Of a DNA stretch of 64,000 nt, positions 10,716 through 20,200 are shown in pieces. The stretch's first letter is position 1. Every line of letters begins with the position of its first letter. The DNA comes from G963667915 sp965197385 (GTDB taxonomy: Bacteria; Acidobacteriota; Vicinamibacteria; Vicinamibacterales; UBA823), in NCBI GenBank assembly GCA_965197385.1, contig CBDANA010000009.1, forward strand, positions 372,001 through 436,000, read 5' to 3'. The notes below the pieces were generated by a model. The model was not told the origin of the DNA. It ran no database searches and was given only the letters and a program-made list of their open reading frames with translations. Both the position numbers and the translations under genes were made by a program.

Positions 10716-12746
10716 CTATTGTAAGACCTTCCGCCCGAAGCGGTCGAGGCGCCGGCCGGCCGGCGCGACGTGCCAGATGCGGGCGACGTGGCTGCTCGGA
10801 CCGAGTGCGATGGCCAGGCGCCGGTCGGACCACACGGTATCGGCGTCGCCCAGCAGGTCGCGAGCGCGAACGCCACCCGAGAGGGCGGCCCACTGCTCGA
10901 TCGGGAGCTCGACGGTTGCTGAGTGGGGCCGTGTCGGGTCCAGGGAGACCGTGACGACGACAAGGTCGGTCCCGTCCGCCGAGCGTTTGCTGTAGCACAG
11001 GATGTGGTCGTCGTCGGTGTCGTGAAAGCGCAGGTCCCGGTCCCACTGCAAGGCCGGATGCGCCCGGCGAATCTCGTTGAGCGTGGCCACTAGCCTCTTG
11101 ATGTGGCCCGGACGGTTCCAGTTTCGAGCCTGATATTCGAATTTTTCAGAATGCAGGTATTCCTCGGTGCCGGGGACGGCCTCGTGCTCGCAGAGCTCGA
11201 ACCCGCTGTATAGACCGTAGGCAGCCCCCAGTGTCGCGGCAAGAACCAGGCGGGCCTCGAAGGCTTCGCGTGCGCCGGTCTGCAGGCCGGCCGGGAGGAC
11301 ATCGGGCGTGTTGACGAAGAGGTTCGGCCTGAAGTACTCGTGCACGTCGGGTTGAGTCAGTTCCTCGAAGTACGAAACGAGCTCGCGCTTCGTCGTGCGC
11401 CACATGAAGTAGGTGTACGATTGTGAAAAGCCGAGCTTGGCTAGGTGGCGCATGATTTTGGGCCGCGTGAACGCCTCGGACAAGAACACCACGTCGGGGT
11501 GGTCCCGGCGAACGTGCGTGAGGAGCCACTCCCAAAAGGCGAACGGCTTGGTATGCGGGTTGTCGGCACGGAAGATCGTGACGCCGTGGCCGATCCAGAA
11601 CTCGACGATCCGGTGGATCTCGTCGTAGAGGCTCCGCCAGTGCGAGCCGTCGAGCACCAGCGGTCGAATGTCCTCGTACTGCTTGGGCGGATTCTCGGCG
11701 TGCCGGAGCGAGCCGTCGGCATGTCGCGGGAACCATTCGGGGTGCTCGCGCACGTACGGATGGTCTGGTGAGCAGTGCACAGCCAGATCGAGGGCGATCT
11801 CGAGGCCGACCTCCCGGGCCCGCGCGACGAACCGGTCAAAGTCCTCCAGCGTGCCGAGACCCGGCTCGATGTCGAAGTGGCCGCCCTCGGCGCTGCCCAC
11901 GGCCCACGGGCTGCCGGGATCCTCCGCGCGCGCCGGCCGCCGGCCGTGCCGGCCCTTGCGGTCGGTCAGGCCGATCGGATGAATCGGGGGCAGATACAGG
12001 ACGTCGAAGCCCATGGCGGCGATGTCGGGCAGCCGCGCGGCCGCTTCCTCGAGCGTCGCACTGCGGGTGGGATTCGTGCCGGCCGAGCGGGGAAACATCT
12101 CGTACCAGGCGCCGAACCTTGCGCGCTGGCGCTCGACGACGACCGGGAACGCGCCGCTTCGCGCGACGCCATCCGGCGAGCGTAAGTCGGCCAGGCGCCG
12201 CTGCAACGTCTCGTCCAGGGCGGCCGCGATGCGGAGGTCGATCAGCGCGGCGCCTTCGAGGCGTCGGGCCTGGGCGTCCAGCCAGGCTGCGGTCCCGGGT
12301 GCGGCGTCGAGCATCAGCCGACGGATGCAGAGGGCGCCGTCGGCCAGGTCGCGGTCGTCCACGCGGCCCGCCGCGGCCCGCTCGGCGAGGGCGTGTCGCC
12401 AGGTCGCGAATCGGTCGATCCAGGCGGTGACGGTGAACTCGTAGCTGCCGAGCGTGAGCGGCGTGAAGACAGCGGTCCAGCGGTCGTCGTCCGTCGCCCG
12501 CATGACGACGTCCTGCCACTCGGCCCGGGAGGCAAGCGATCGATAGTAGAGCCTGGCCCCGACGCGGCTGGGGCCGTCCCCGTAGATGTCGGCACTGACC
12601 TGGAGGGGCTCGCCGATGATGCGCTTGACCGGGAAGCGGCCGGCGTCGACGGTGGGGGAGATGCGCTCGATGACGACGTTCACGGGTGCGGGTGCCGGCA
12701 GGCGCGGCGTGCGCCGCGCCTCGGCAGCGTCGGGCGTCTGCTTCAC
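10716..12746 (-). CDS. glgE: Alpha-1,4-glucan:maltose-1-phosphate maltosyltransferase (GlgE)
   Basis: A 676-aa GH13 subfamily 3 enzyme that extends alpha-1,4-glucan from maltose 1-phosphate. An N-terminal carbohydrate-binding-like region (about 20-200) with DGPSRVGARLYYR is followed by the catalytic barrel: WYEMFPRS, DVLYLPPIHPIG, LDLAVHCSPDHP, the nucleophile Asp in IFRADNPHTKP, and the acid/base Glu in FLSEAFTRP. The C-terminal beta domain is complete. No maltokinase or trehalose synthase gene is in the window, so its substrate supply must be encoded elsewhere. The start overlaps the FmdB-like stop by 4 bp, making a two-gene unit. Confidence 0.95.
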   Translation of the reverse strand: MKQTPDAAEARRTPRLPAPAPVNVVIERISPTVDAGRFPVKRIIGEPLQVSADIYGDGPSRVGARLYYRSLASRAEWQDVVMRATDDDRWTAVFTPLTLGSYEFTVTAWIDRFATWRHALAERAAAGRVDDRDLADGALCIRRLMLDAAPGTAAWLDAQARRLEGAALIDLRIAAALDETLQRRLADLRSPDGVARSGAFPVVVERQRARFGAWYEMFPRSAGTNPTRSATLEEAAARLPDIAAMGFDVLYLPPIHPIGLTDRKGRHGRRPARAEDPGSPWAVGSAEGGHFDIEPGLGTLEDFDRFVARAREVGLEIALDLAVHCSPDHPYVREHPEWFPRHADGSLRHAENPPKQYEDIRPLVLDGSHWRSLYDEIHRIVEFWIGHGVTIFRADNPHTKPFAFWEWLLTHVRRDHPDVVFLSEAFTRPKIMRHLAKLGFSQSYTYFMWRTTKRELVSYFEELTQPDVHEYFRPNLFVNTPDVLPAGLQTGAREAFEARLVLAATLGAAYGLYSGFELCEHEAVPGTEEYLHSEKFEYQARNWNRPGHIKRLVATLNEIRRAHPALQWDRDLRFHDTDDDHILCYSKRSADGTDLVVVTVSLDPTRPHSATVELPIEQWAALSGGVRARDLLGDADTVWSDRRLAIALGPSSHVARIWHVAPAGRRLDRFGRKVLQ

Positions 12747-13093
12747 AGTCCGTCCGTCTCGCCGTCGGCGTCGGGCCCACCCGCCGTCATGTCTTCGTCC
12801 ATCGCCTGATCGAGGTCGTCGCCGAAATCCTCACCCATCTCACTGCCCATCTTCTTCATCCACCGGGCGACGTTCTTGGGGTCGTCCTCGTCCACACCGG
12901 CGAACGACGCCGGGTCGGCCAGGGCGTCCATGCGGGCACCCTCGGACTTCGGCGTCGCGAACCGGGAGACTAGGCGCTCGAGGTCATCACCGTCACAGTG
13001 ACGGCACCGCACCTCATCGACGCGCGCCCGGTTCAGCACGAGCGTCGTCGTCTTCAGGCGGCAGGCGCGGCAGCGAAACTCGTAAATCGCCAT
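12743..13093 (-). CDS. FmdB-family zinc-ribbon protein
   Basis: A 116-aa protein beginning MAIYEFRCRACR with a second knuckle VRCRHCDG, the two-CxxC ribbon of the FmdB regulatory family. The C-terminal half is highly acidic (DEDDPKNVARW, MGEDFGDDLDQAMDEDM). Function is unknown in most members; they may bind nucleic acid or protein. It is the first gene of a pair with glgE (ATGA overlap). The upstream region is short and faces the divergent DUF1684 gene about 280 bp away. Confidence 0.8.
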   Translation of the reverse strand: MAIYEFRCRACRLKTTTLVLNRARVDEVRCRHCDGDDLERLVSRFATPKSEGARMDALADPASFAGVDEDDPKNVARWMKKMGSEMGEDFGDDLDQAMDEDMTAGGPDADGETDGL

Positions 13094-13369
13094 CTGTGGT
13101 CGCCATGATACGACATTGCGCCGCCGGCATCCGCCAGGCGTGGCGGGATCCGGTTGACGCGGCGGGGCGTCTCAGTTAGCATAGGATGTTCCTTGTGAGT
13201 GGATTCCAGTTCGGCTCTAGACCCTGTTGCATCTGTAGCTGATCCCTTGTCCGGTGCGTCCTGCACCGCGCGCAAGGGTCTCCCCCGAATTCCCAGTCAC
13301 TACATCGTCTGAGCGTGCTGCGCTGTCCCGGCTCGAGCCGTGGCGGGCAGCTATGTGAGGAGAATCTCA
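13094..13369. other. Intergenic region with a two-tier hairpin
   Basis: This divergent spacer contains no convincing gene. Positions 13244-13278 can form a stacked stem: CCCTTG (13244-13249) pairs with CAAGGG (13273-13278), and inside it CGGTGC (13252-13257) pairs with GCACCG (13263-13268) around a five-base loop. It lies about 90 bases before the DUF1684 start. A ribosome-binding site GAGGAGA is at 13357-13363. It may be a leader structure or a terminator; no riboswitch family is recognised. Confidence 0.35.
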
Positions 13370-14279
13370 ATGAGTGTTCGAGTGTCGTGGTTTCTCGCGG
13401 CGTTGGCCGTCGTGGCGGCGGTCGGGGCGGTCGGCGCCGCGGATTACAAAGGCGGAGATCGAGGAGTTCGGGGCCCAGCAGGAAGAGCGGCTGCGCAGCG
13501 AGACCGGCTGGCTCGCCAGGGATGGCCTGTTCTTCCTGACCGAGGGTGACCACCGGTTCGGGACCGGCACCCTGAACGACTTCGTCCTGCCGGAAGGCTT
13601 GGCGCCCGAGGAGGTCGGCGTATTCGAATATCGCGACGGCGAGACGACCGTGCGGGCCATCGAAGGCACGACGGTCGCGGTGAACGGCGAGGAGGTCACC
13701 TCTGCCGTGCTGACGCCGAGCGTGAGCGAACGGGGCGCCGACAAGGTGACCGGCGGTGACCTGACGCTGTGGGTCCACATCAGCGGCCACCGCAAGGCGG
13801 TCCGGATGCGGAATCCGAACAGCGAGATCCGGCGGTCGTTCACCGGCCGCAAGTGGTTCCCGGTGGACGAGACGTTCCGAGTCGTGGCGCGCTACGAGCC
13901 GCTGGCGGAGCCGGATCCGCTGAAGGTGCCGAACGTTCTCGGGGACATCGAGCGGTTCACGGCGACGGCGTTTGTACGCTTCGAGATCGACGGCCAGACC
14001 TACAGCATGAAGGGGATCGGCAGCCGTAAAGGCCAGCTCTGGTTCATCTTCCGGGATCTGACGAGCGGGCAGGAGACCTATCCGGCCGCCCGGTTCCTCG
14101 CGTCCGAGGTGCCGGGGAACGGCGAGGCCGTCACCGACTTCAGCAGGGCGGTCAACCCGCCCTGCGCCTTCAACCCGTACACGACCTGTCCGCTACCGCC
14201 TCCCGAGAACCGGCTGAACGTCCGGATCACCGCCGGCGAGCTCAAGTACCACGACGACGGGCAGACGACGCATCAGTAG
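13370..14279 (+). pseudogene. Secreted DUF1684-like protein, frameshifted near the N terminus
   Basis: The ATG at 13370 follows GAGGAGA and encodes a signal peptide (MSVRVSWFLAALAVVAAVGA) ending near GAADYK. The mature domain is in the next frame from about 13446 (AEIEEFGAQQEERL). Removing one G from the AAAGGCGG run would restore DYKAEIEEF, the usual join in this family. The remainder matches DUF1684: GWLARDGLFFLTEG, FIFRDLTSGQETYPAARFL, DFSRAVNPPCAFN, TCPLPPPENRLNV. The body is fully open, so a single sequencing or replication slip in the G run would explain it. The family function is unknown. Confidence 0.75.
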
Positions 14280-14310
14280 GGCGTCAGCCCGGCGTCGACG
14301 AGAAAAGGAA

Positions 14311-14347
14311 AAGGGCTGGATGCGGGGTCGTCCCGCGTCCAGCCCTT
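14311..14347. terminator. Bidirectional terminator hairpin
   Basis: A 16-bp stem with one T-G pair (AAGGGCTGGATGCGGG with CCCGCGTCCAGCCCTT) closes a five-base loop. It lies between the convergent DUF1684 and aminotransferase stop codons, so it can serve both strands. An A-rich run precedes it, giving U-rich RNA in the minus direction. Confidence 0.8.
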
Positions 14348-14364
14348 CGTGTTACGGCCCCGCG

Positions 14365-15654
14365 CTACACGCCGGTCGCCATGTAGCGCTTGATCGCCGC
14401 CACGGTGCGATCGATCTCCGAGTGCAGGTTGAAGAAGTGCGGCGAGATGCGCAGGCCGTCGCTGCGGCCGGTGACGCCGATCTTCTCGTTGTCGTACAGG
14501 GCGTTGAACAGCTTCCGCGCGTCGAGGCCGGCCGTCTCGAAGACGACGACCGCGTGTGAGCGGGTCGGATCCTGGCTCGTTGCGAGCGTCACCCCGTCAA
14601 TCGTCTTGACTTGTTCCATCAGCGACTGCGCGAGCTCCTGCGATCGGGCCTGGATGACCTTCATGCCGATCTTCTGCTGGAACTTGAGTGCCTCGCCGAA
14701 CGCGATGATCGCCGGCTCGTCGCGTTGCCCGAAGCTCTCGAAGGTTTGGGAGATGCCCACGTCGCCCCGGCCGGCGCTGACGATGCTGGCCCAGATCTTG
14801 TCCTGCGCGCGCTCGTTGATGAACAGGACGCCCGTCTCCTTCGGGCCGCAGGGCCACTTGTGGGCGCTGCCGGTGTAGAAATCCGGCTGCATGTCGCTCA
14901 GGTCGATGTCCATGAGCCCGAAGCTCTGGGCACCATCCACCAGCACGAGGACGTCGCGCTCGTGCGCCACCTGGCAGAGCTCCTTCGCGGGGAACAGATC
15001 GCCGACCGTGTTCGTCTGGTGCGTGAACGCCAGGAGCTTGGTGCGTGAGGTGATCGACCGCGTGACCAGGTCGATGTAGTAGTCGGCGCCCGGGTGCGGG
15101 TTCACGACCACCAGCTCGGTCACCGTGAAGCCGTAGCGCTTCGCCTTCTCCTTCCACGCCCTGTTGTTGCTGGGGTGGTTGTGGTCGAAGATGATGACCT
15201 CGTCGCCGGCCGTCAGCTCCACGCCGCTCGAGACCAGATTATTGGCCTCGCTGGTGTTCCGCGTGATGACGATCTGCTCCGGCGTCGTGTGGAGATAGTC
15301 GGCGATGATCTTCCGCGTGTTGGCCTTGCCCACGCCCATTTTTCGGCGGTTCTGGGGGGAGGCGTCGCGGTCCATGTCCTTTGTGTTCTCGTACAGCGAT
15401 TCCAGCACGGGCCGCGACGACGGACACAGGTTGGCGGCGTTCATGACGCTCACCTCGATCGGCATCACGAACTGATCGCGCACCGACCGCCAGAACGCCT
15501 CGTCGGGTGCGGCCGGGGTCTGCGGCAATGACGCCGGCCGTTCGAAGGCGAATCCGGTCCGGCCGAGCAGGGCCGCCGAGCCGCCGCCGGCCAGTAAGCG
15601 AGCGAAACTCCGTCGGCTAATACCCTCGCCGTCTCGTCGTGCGTGTGCGGTCAT
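14365..15654 (-). CDS. Tat-exported class V aminotransferase (isopenicillin-N-epimerase-like)
   Basis: A 429-aa PLP enzyme. The N terminus has a twin-arginine signal (ISRRSFARLLAGGG) followed by a hydrophobic stretch, so export is likely. The fold-type I core shows TRNTSEANNLV, the Asp that contacts the cofactor in LVLVDGAQSFG, and the PLP lysine in GSAHKWPCGPKETG. The family includes cysteine desulfurases and epimerases, and the substrate cannot be read from sequence. A second Tat-exported member of the same family lies at 31033-32313, so there are two paralogous exported enzymes in this window. Confidence 0.88.
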   Translation of the reverse strand: MTAHARRDGEGISRRSFARLLAGGGSAALLGRTGFAFERPASLPQTPAAPDEAFWRSVRDQFVMPIEVSVMNAANLCPSSRPVLESLYENTKDMDRDASPQNRRKMGVGKANTRKIIADYLHTTPEQIVITRNTSEANNLVSSGVELTAGDEVIIFDHNHPSNNRAWKEKAKRYGFTVTELVVVNPHPGADYYIDLVTRSITSRTKLLAFTHQTNTVGDLFPAKELCQVAHERDVLVLVDGAQSFGLMDIDLSDMQPDFYTGSAHKWPCGPKETGVLFINERAQDKIWASIVSAGRGDVGISQTFESFGQRDEPAIIAFGEALKFQQKIGMKVIQARSQELAQSLMEQVKTIDGVTLATSQDPTRSHAVVVFETAGLDARKLFNALYDNEKIGVTGRSDGLRISPHFFNLHSEIDRTVAAIKRYMATGV

Positions 15655-15875
15655 GGTCGTGCTCCTTCAGATGTGGGGGAAGACGCATTCCGTGCCGCCA
15701 TTATAGCCGAAATCGGACGGGGCAAGAATTTAAACGTTGTCAACGAGCGTCCGGAGGGCCGGGCGATCGGGATTCGCCCCCGCAGCCGGCGGCTGCGGCA
15801 CCGCGTTGCGCGGCAGCCGGTCCGCCCGCATCGCCGTGTTGTAGGCGAGGTCCAAGGTGCATGAGCCGCGGGCTC

Positions 15876-16511
15876 CTAGCGCGACGCTCGGCGAGCGGCT
15901 CGACGCCGTGGCGCCGCCTTGGCGATTCCATTCCAGACCGTATTGACGATCCGGCGGGCCCAGGTCCGAGGCATCTTGTCGCCGGTGAGGCAGTGGGCGT
16001 AGAACGAGCCGATGAGCATCGTGACCGCGGCGTCGATGTCCGCGTCCGGACGCAGGTCGCCTCGGGCTTCCGCCTCTTCGAGCACTTGTCGCAGCATTGC
16101 TCGGCGGGGGTGGACGACCCGTTCGCGGAAGAGCGTGATGAGCTCCGGGGTGTGCCGTTCCTCGACCATGACCGCGCCGATGATCGCCAGACCGTCAGGC
16201 CGGAACAGCGTGCGCTGGAGGCTGCTGAGAATCACGCGCAGATCGGAGGCGGCCGAGCCGGTGGAGGGGTGGCGCTCGTCGCCCTGGAGCTCGGCGAGGG
16301 CGGCGGTCGCCAGGTCGGCCTTGCTCGACCAACGCCGGTACACGGTCGGCTTCGTGACGCCCGCCTCGCTCGCCACGGCATCTATCGACATGCGCACATA
16401 GCCGTCATGGGCGAGTTGCCGCAGCGCCGCCTTCAGGATGGCCTTGTTGACCCCCGGATCCCGAGGGCGTCCCGGTCTGGCGTTACTCGTGGTCTCGGTG
16501 ACTGGAATCAT
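15876..16511 (-). CDS. TetR-family transcriptional regulator
   Basis: A 211-aa protein. The N-terminal helix-turn-helix is clear: AILKAALRQLAHDGYVRMSI, then VASEAGVTKPTVYRRWSSKADL. The C-terminal half is the usual helical ligand-binding domain. A basic tail (RRRAARRASR) is unusual. A palindrome just upstream of its start is a candidate autoregulatory operator. The neighbour on its 3' side is the exported aminotransferase, 221 bp away with no gene between. The ligand and regulon are unknown. Confidence 0.88.
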   Translation of the reverse strand: MIPVTETTSNARPGRPRDPGVNKAILKAALRQLAHDGYVRMSIDAVASEAGVTKPTVYRRWSSKADLATAALAELQGDERHPSTGSAASDLRVILSSLQRTLFRPDGLAIIGAVMVEERHTPELITLFRERVVHPRRAMLRQVLEEAEARGDLRPDADIDAAVTMLIGSFYAHCLTGDKMPRTWARRIVNTVWNGIAKAAPRRRAARRASR

Positions 16512-16538
16512 CGATCGCTGTCTCCTTATTTATATTTT

Positions 16539-16551
16539 CTATACCGTATAG
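16539..16551. promoter_or_regulatory. Candidate TetR operator within an AT-rich promoter
   Basis: The palindrome CTATACCGTATAG lies 27 bp upstream of the TetR start codon, in a stretch much richer in A and T than the surrounding DNA (16526-16565). TetR proteins commonly bind such TATA-n-TATA palindromes over their own promoters. The assignment is inference from position and symmetry. Confidence 0.5.
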
Positions 16552-16667
16552 TAAATAAAATAAAGTCGAAACGCAAGCCCGAAATTGACACAAGAAAGCC
16601 GTTGTGTTTTTGGCGCCCGCGGTAGTAACCTGGCCCCCCTGTTCCATCAGGATGGGTTCAAGTAAGC

Positions 16668-16701
16668 GAGGGCGGGCGGGTCACGCCGGTCGCCCGCCCT
16701 C
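16668..16701. terminator. Terminator-like hairpin
   Basis: GAGGGCGGGCG (16668-16678) pairs with CGCCCGCCCTC (16691-16701) around a 12-base loop, followed by TTTCC on the plus strand. It lies 12 bp past the stop of the minus-strand coiled-coil gene, so it most likely ends that gene. Nothing else is seen between 16565 and 16713. Confidence 0.6.
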
Positions 16702-16713
16702 TTTCCGTTGCGT

Positions 16714-17067
16714 TTACGCGGGTCCGTCGATCCGCCGTTTCAGCGAATCCTGGCGGCGTGTCAGGGCCCGGTGGCCGTCGGCAATGAGCCGGATCTGACC
16801 TTCCAGCCGTTCGGTGACGACGTCGAAATGGCGTCGCGTCTCGGCGGCTTTGAGATCCACATACTCACGGGTTTCAGCGCTTTCTCGACGAATGAGCGCC
16901 TCGAGCCTGTCGAACCGCGCATCGTGCTGGTCGAAGCGCGCCTCGTGTTTCTTGAGGCGCACGTCGTGGGCCACCAGGAGCTGCTCGTGACGGTCCAGGC
17001 GTACATTGACCTGCGCGAATCCGGTCTCGATCAGCGTCCGCAATTCGCGGTATTCGGTGCTCTCCAT
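16714..17067 (-). CDS. Small coiled-coil protein
   Basis: A 117-aa, highly charged protein made of heptads with repeated basic and acidic residues (RLDRHEQLLVAHDVRLKKHE, ARFDQHDARFDRLEALIRR), predicting a continuous coiled coil. There is no signal peptide or enzyme motif. Coding potential is supported by the regular heptad pattern and by the terminator hairpin just beyond its stop. Such proteins are often annotated as hypothetical or as DUF1640-like. Its role is unknown. Confidence 0.6.
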   Translation of the reverse strand: MESTEYRELRTLIETGFAQVNVRLDRHEQLLVAHDVRLKKHEARFDQHDARFDRLEALIRRESAETREYVDLKAAETRRHFDVVTERLEGQIRLIADGHRALTRRQDSLKRRIDGPA

Positions 17068-17195
17068 GGCGCAGGCCAGCCTGTCGAGGATACTTGTGCG
17101 CCCGCTCGCGTCAAGGCGAAAGGAGCTGCGCTACGAATCGTAACGACCTCGATTGGCTGGGTCTCAGGACAACGACGAGCACGACGTGCCTCTTG

Positions 17196-17269
17196 GCTTT
17201 CGGCTCTCGGCTTTCGGCTCTCGGACAGAACCCTACCCAGAGCCGAGAGCCGAGAGCCGAGAGGCCAGA
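17196..17269. repeat. Heptamer tandem repeats arranged as an inverted repeat
   Basis: Four heptamers alternate GCTTTCG and GCTCTCG (17196-17223). After an 18-base spacer come three exact GCCGAGA heptamers and a diverged fourth (17242-17269). The two arms are complementary, so the tract can fold into a long hairpin. It lies just beyond the amidohydrolase stop and may terminate that transcript. It is unrelated to the AGTTAGG heptamers at 33738-33786. Confidence 0.75.
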
Positions 17270-17279
17270 GGCGTCATGT

Positions 17280-20200
17280 TCACCGTCTCGGCCGCGCGCT
17301 GTACTGCTCCCACAGCCGCGTGTGGTGCGTGCTCAGATCCACTTCCTGGCCGCGGATGAGAACGTGCTTTACCTGCGACGGAATGTCGAGTAGGTCGCCC
17401 TCGGAGACGACCAGGTTGGCGATCATTCCTTCCTCGACCGAGCCGTAGAGGTCGCCGACGCCGAGGATTTCGGCCGCGCCGCGCGTCAGGGCGTGCCAGG
17501 CCGCGTCGCGCGGTAGGCCGAACGCCACGCCGAGCGCGGCATGGTCGGGCAGATTCCTCGCCGCCGAGGCGCCGCCGGTCCGGAACGCGAATGGGACGCC
17601 GGCGTCGTGCAGGAGCTTCGCCGCGACGAAGATCGCATCGTACGGATCACCGTCGGCCGGCTGGGCCTGGATCGGACCGAGGATCACCGGGACGCCCGCC
17701 TCGGCAATCTCGTCCACGACCTTCCAGACGTCGCGGGTTCCGGCCAGGATGCCCTTGAGCTGGAACTCCTCGACGAACGCCAGCGCCGCCTTGATCCTGT
17801 CCTCGCTCGACGCCTCGAGCACAACCGGCAATTCGCCCAGGACGACCGGGACGAGCGCGTCGAGGCTGTAGGTCTGCTGGGTCGGCCTGATCAACCCGGC
17901 CGCCAGCGCACCGGCGTGCGCGCGGGCGCGGTGCATCCAGTCGCGCAGGGTGTCGAGCTGCCGCTCGACCGCATCCTCACTCAGGGCGCCGCCCCTGAAT
18001 CGGCCGCCGCCCTCCTGCTCCGGGAAGTCGATGTGCATGGCGAGTGGGCTGCGCGCGACGACTTCAGGCGGCGTCCAGCCGGCCATGTCGAGGAGCGCGC
18101 TCTGGCCCTGGATGAGGCCGCCCTGCGGCGCCGCGACCACCGTCGTCACGCCGTTGGCGCGGGCCAGCGGAATCATCTCGGAGTCGGGATGGATCGCCAC
18201 CGAGGCCTTGACGTGGCTGTTGATCTCCTCGATCTCGCGCGTGTCGTTCGTCCCCGAGACCGAGCCGATCTCGGAGAGGCCGATCGTGGTGCCGGCATTG
18301 ATCATCCCGGGGGTGATCGTCATCCCGGTGGCGTCGATGACGTGCGCGTCGCCAGGCACCCGGACGTTCTCACCGACCGCTGTGATCCGGCCGCCCTGAA
18401 CGACAATGGTGCCGTGCTCGATCGAGGCGCCGGTCATCGTGAGGATCCGCCCGCCGACGATCGCGATCGGCGTCGTCTCGTCGGACAGCATCGGCTCGGC
18501 GACGTCGCCGTAGCCGGCCGGCATCAGCTCGGCGCGCACCGCGGGCGACAGCGTCGGCGGCGTCCAGTCGGCGATCCGACTGTTTGGGCTCTCGACGTCC
18601 TGCTGGAGGTCCCCTTCGCTGCCGTCGACACCGTCTAGAGGGGCGTCGGGCGCGGGCGCGTCGAAGGCCAGGGCGTCTTCCGTCGTCTCCACAAGATTGC
18701 GGTCGAAGTAGATCTGCCCGTCGATGATCGTGTGCTGGACTTGCGTGCTGCCGGAGAATGGATGGGCCGTGAAGATGGCCAGGTCGCCGTCCTTGCCGAC
18801 CTCGATTGACCCGACGCGGTCGTCGATGCCGAAATGGTTGGCCGCGTTCAACGTGATCATCTTGAGCGCGTCCTCTTCGGGGACGCCGCCGTACTTCACC
18901 GCCTTGGCTGCCTCGACGTACAGCCGGCGCACGCGCTCACCGGAATCGGAGTTCAGCGAGACGGTGACGCCGCGCTCGTACATGATCGACATGTTGTAGG
19001 GAATGGCGTCCCACGCCTCCATCTTGTAGCCCCAGGAGTCGGCGAAGGTGGACGCACCGGCGCCGTGCGCGGCGATCTCGTCGGCCACCTTGTAGCCTTC
19101 CAGCACGTGCTGGAGCGACGCGATCCGGAATCCGAACTCTTCCGCGACCCGGAGCAGCATCAGGATCTCGTCGGCGCGGTAGGAGTGCGCGTGCACGAGG
19201 ATGTCGCCCGACATGATCTCGGCCAGCGCCTCGAGCCGGAGGTCGCGCCTTGGGGCCATGACGTCTCGGCCGCGCAAGCGATTTTCCTCATAGTCGGTCC
19301 ACTCGGTCTGGTACTCGCGGGCGTCGGCAAAACTCTTGCGCAGCATGAACTCCACGCCCATCCGGGTGCCCGGATACCGCCGGTCGACGTCGGGGACCGG
19401 TGCGCGGTTGGATCGTTTTGGGTTCTCGCCCAGGGCGAACTTCACACCGCGGGCCGCGCCGTCGAACTGCAGCTCGTCGGCCGACTTGCCCCAGCGCAGC
19501 TTCAGGATGGCGTTCTGGCCGCCGATGACGTTCGCCGAGCCGTGCAGGACGTTGATCGTGGTGACGCCGCCGGCCAGTGCACGAAAGAGCGATTCGTCCC
19601 GATGGTCGATGATGTCGACGATCCGGACCTCGGGCGTCACGGAGTTCGCTCCCTCGTTGCCGCCGCCGTCGATCGCCATGTGCGAGTGCGCATCGAGGAT
19701 TCCCGGCGTGACCCACATGCCGGTGGCGTCGATTTCCCTGGCCCCGGCCGGTACCGTGACCTGCGCGTCGGGGCCGACGGCGGTGATCTTGCCGTCCTCG
19801 ATGACGATCGTTCCGCCTGCGATCGTGCCGTTCACCGCCGTGAGGATCGTGCCGTGGCGGACCGCCGTCACGGGGACCTCGCCGCCGAGCGGGCCGTAGG
19901 GCACGCGGCGCTCGAGTTCGGCGCGGCTACGCGGTTCATCGGCCTCATCGCCCTCGTCGTCTTCGTCGTCGGTCTGGTCGACGCCGTCGGCGGCGTCGGC
20001 GTCGTACCGCGTGCCGTCTACCCAGACCGCAGCGACGCGGGCGTCTTCGTCGAAGATATCCCCCTCGATAGCGACGACGTTGGCCGCCTTGCCGACGTCG
20101 AGCGAGCCCAGGACGTCGTCCACGCCGAGGATCTCCGCAGGCGTGATCGTCAGCGCCCGCAGCGCGCCGTCTCGAGAGAGGCCGGCATCGACCGCCGCGC

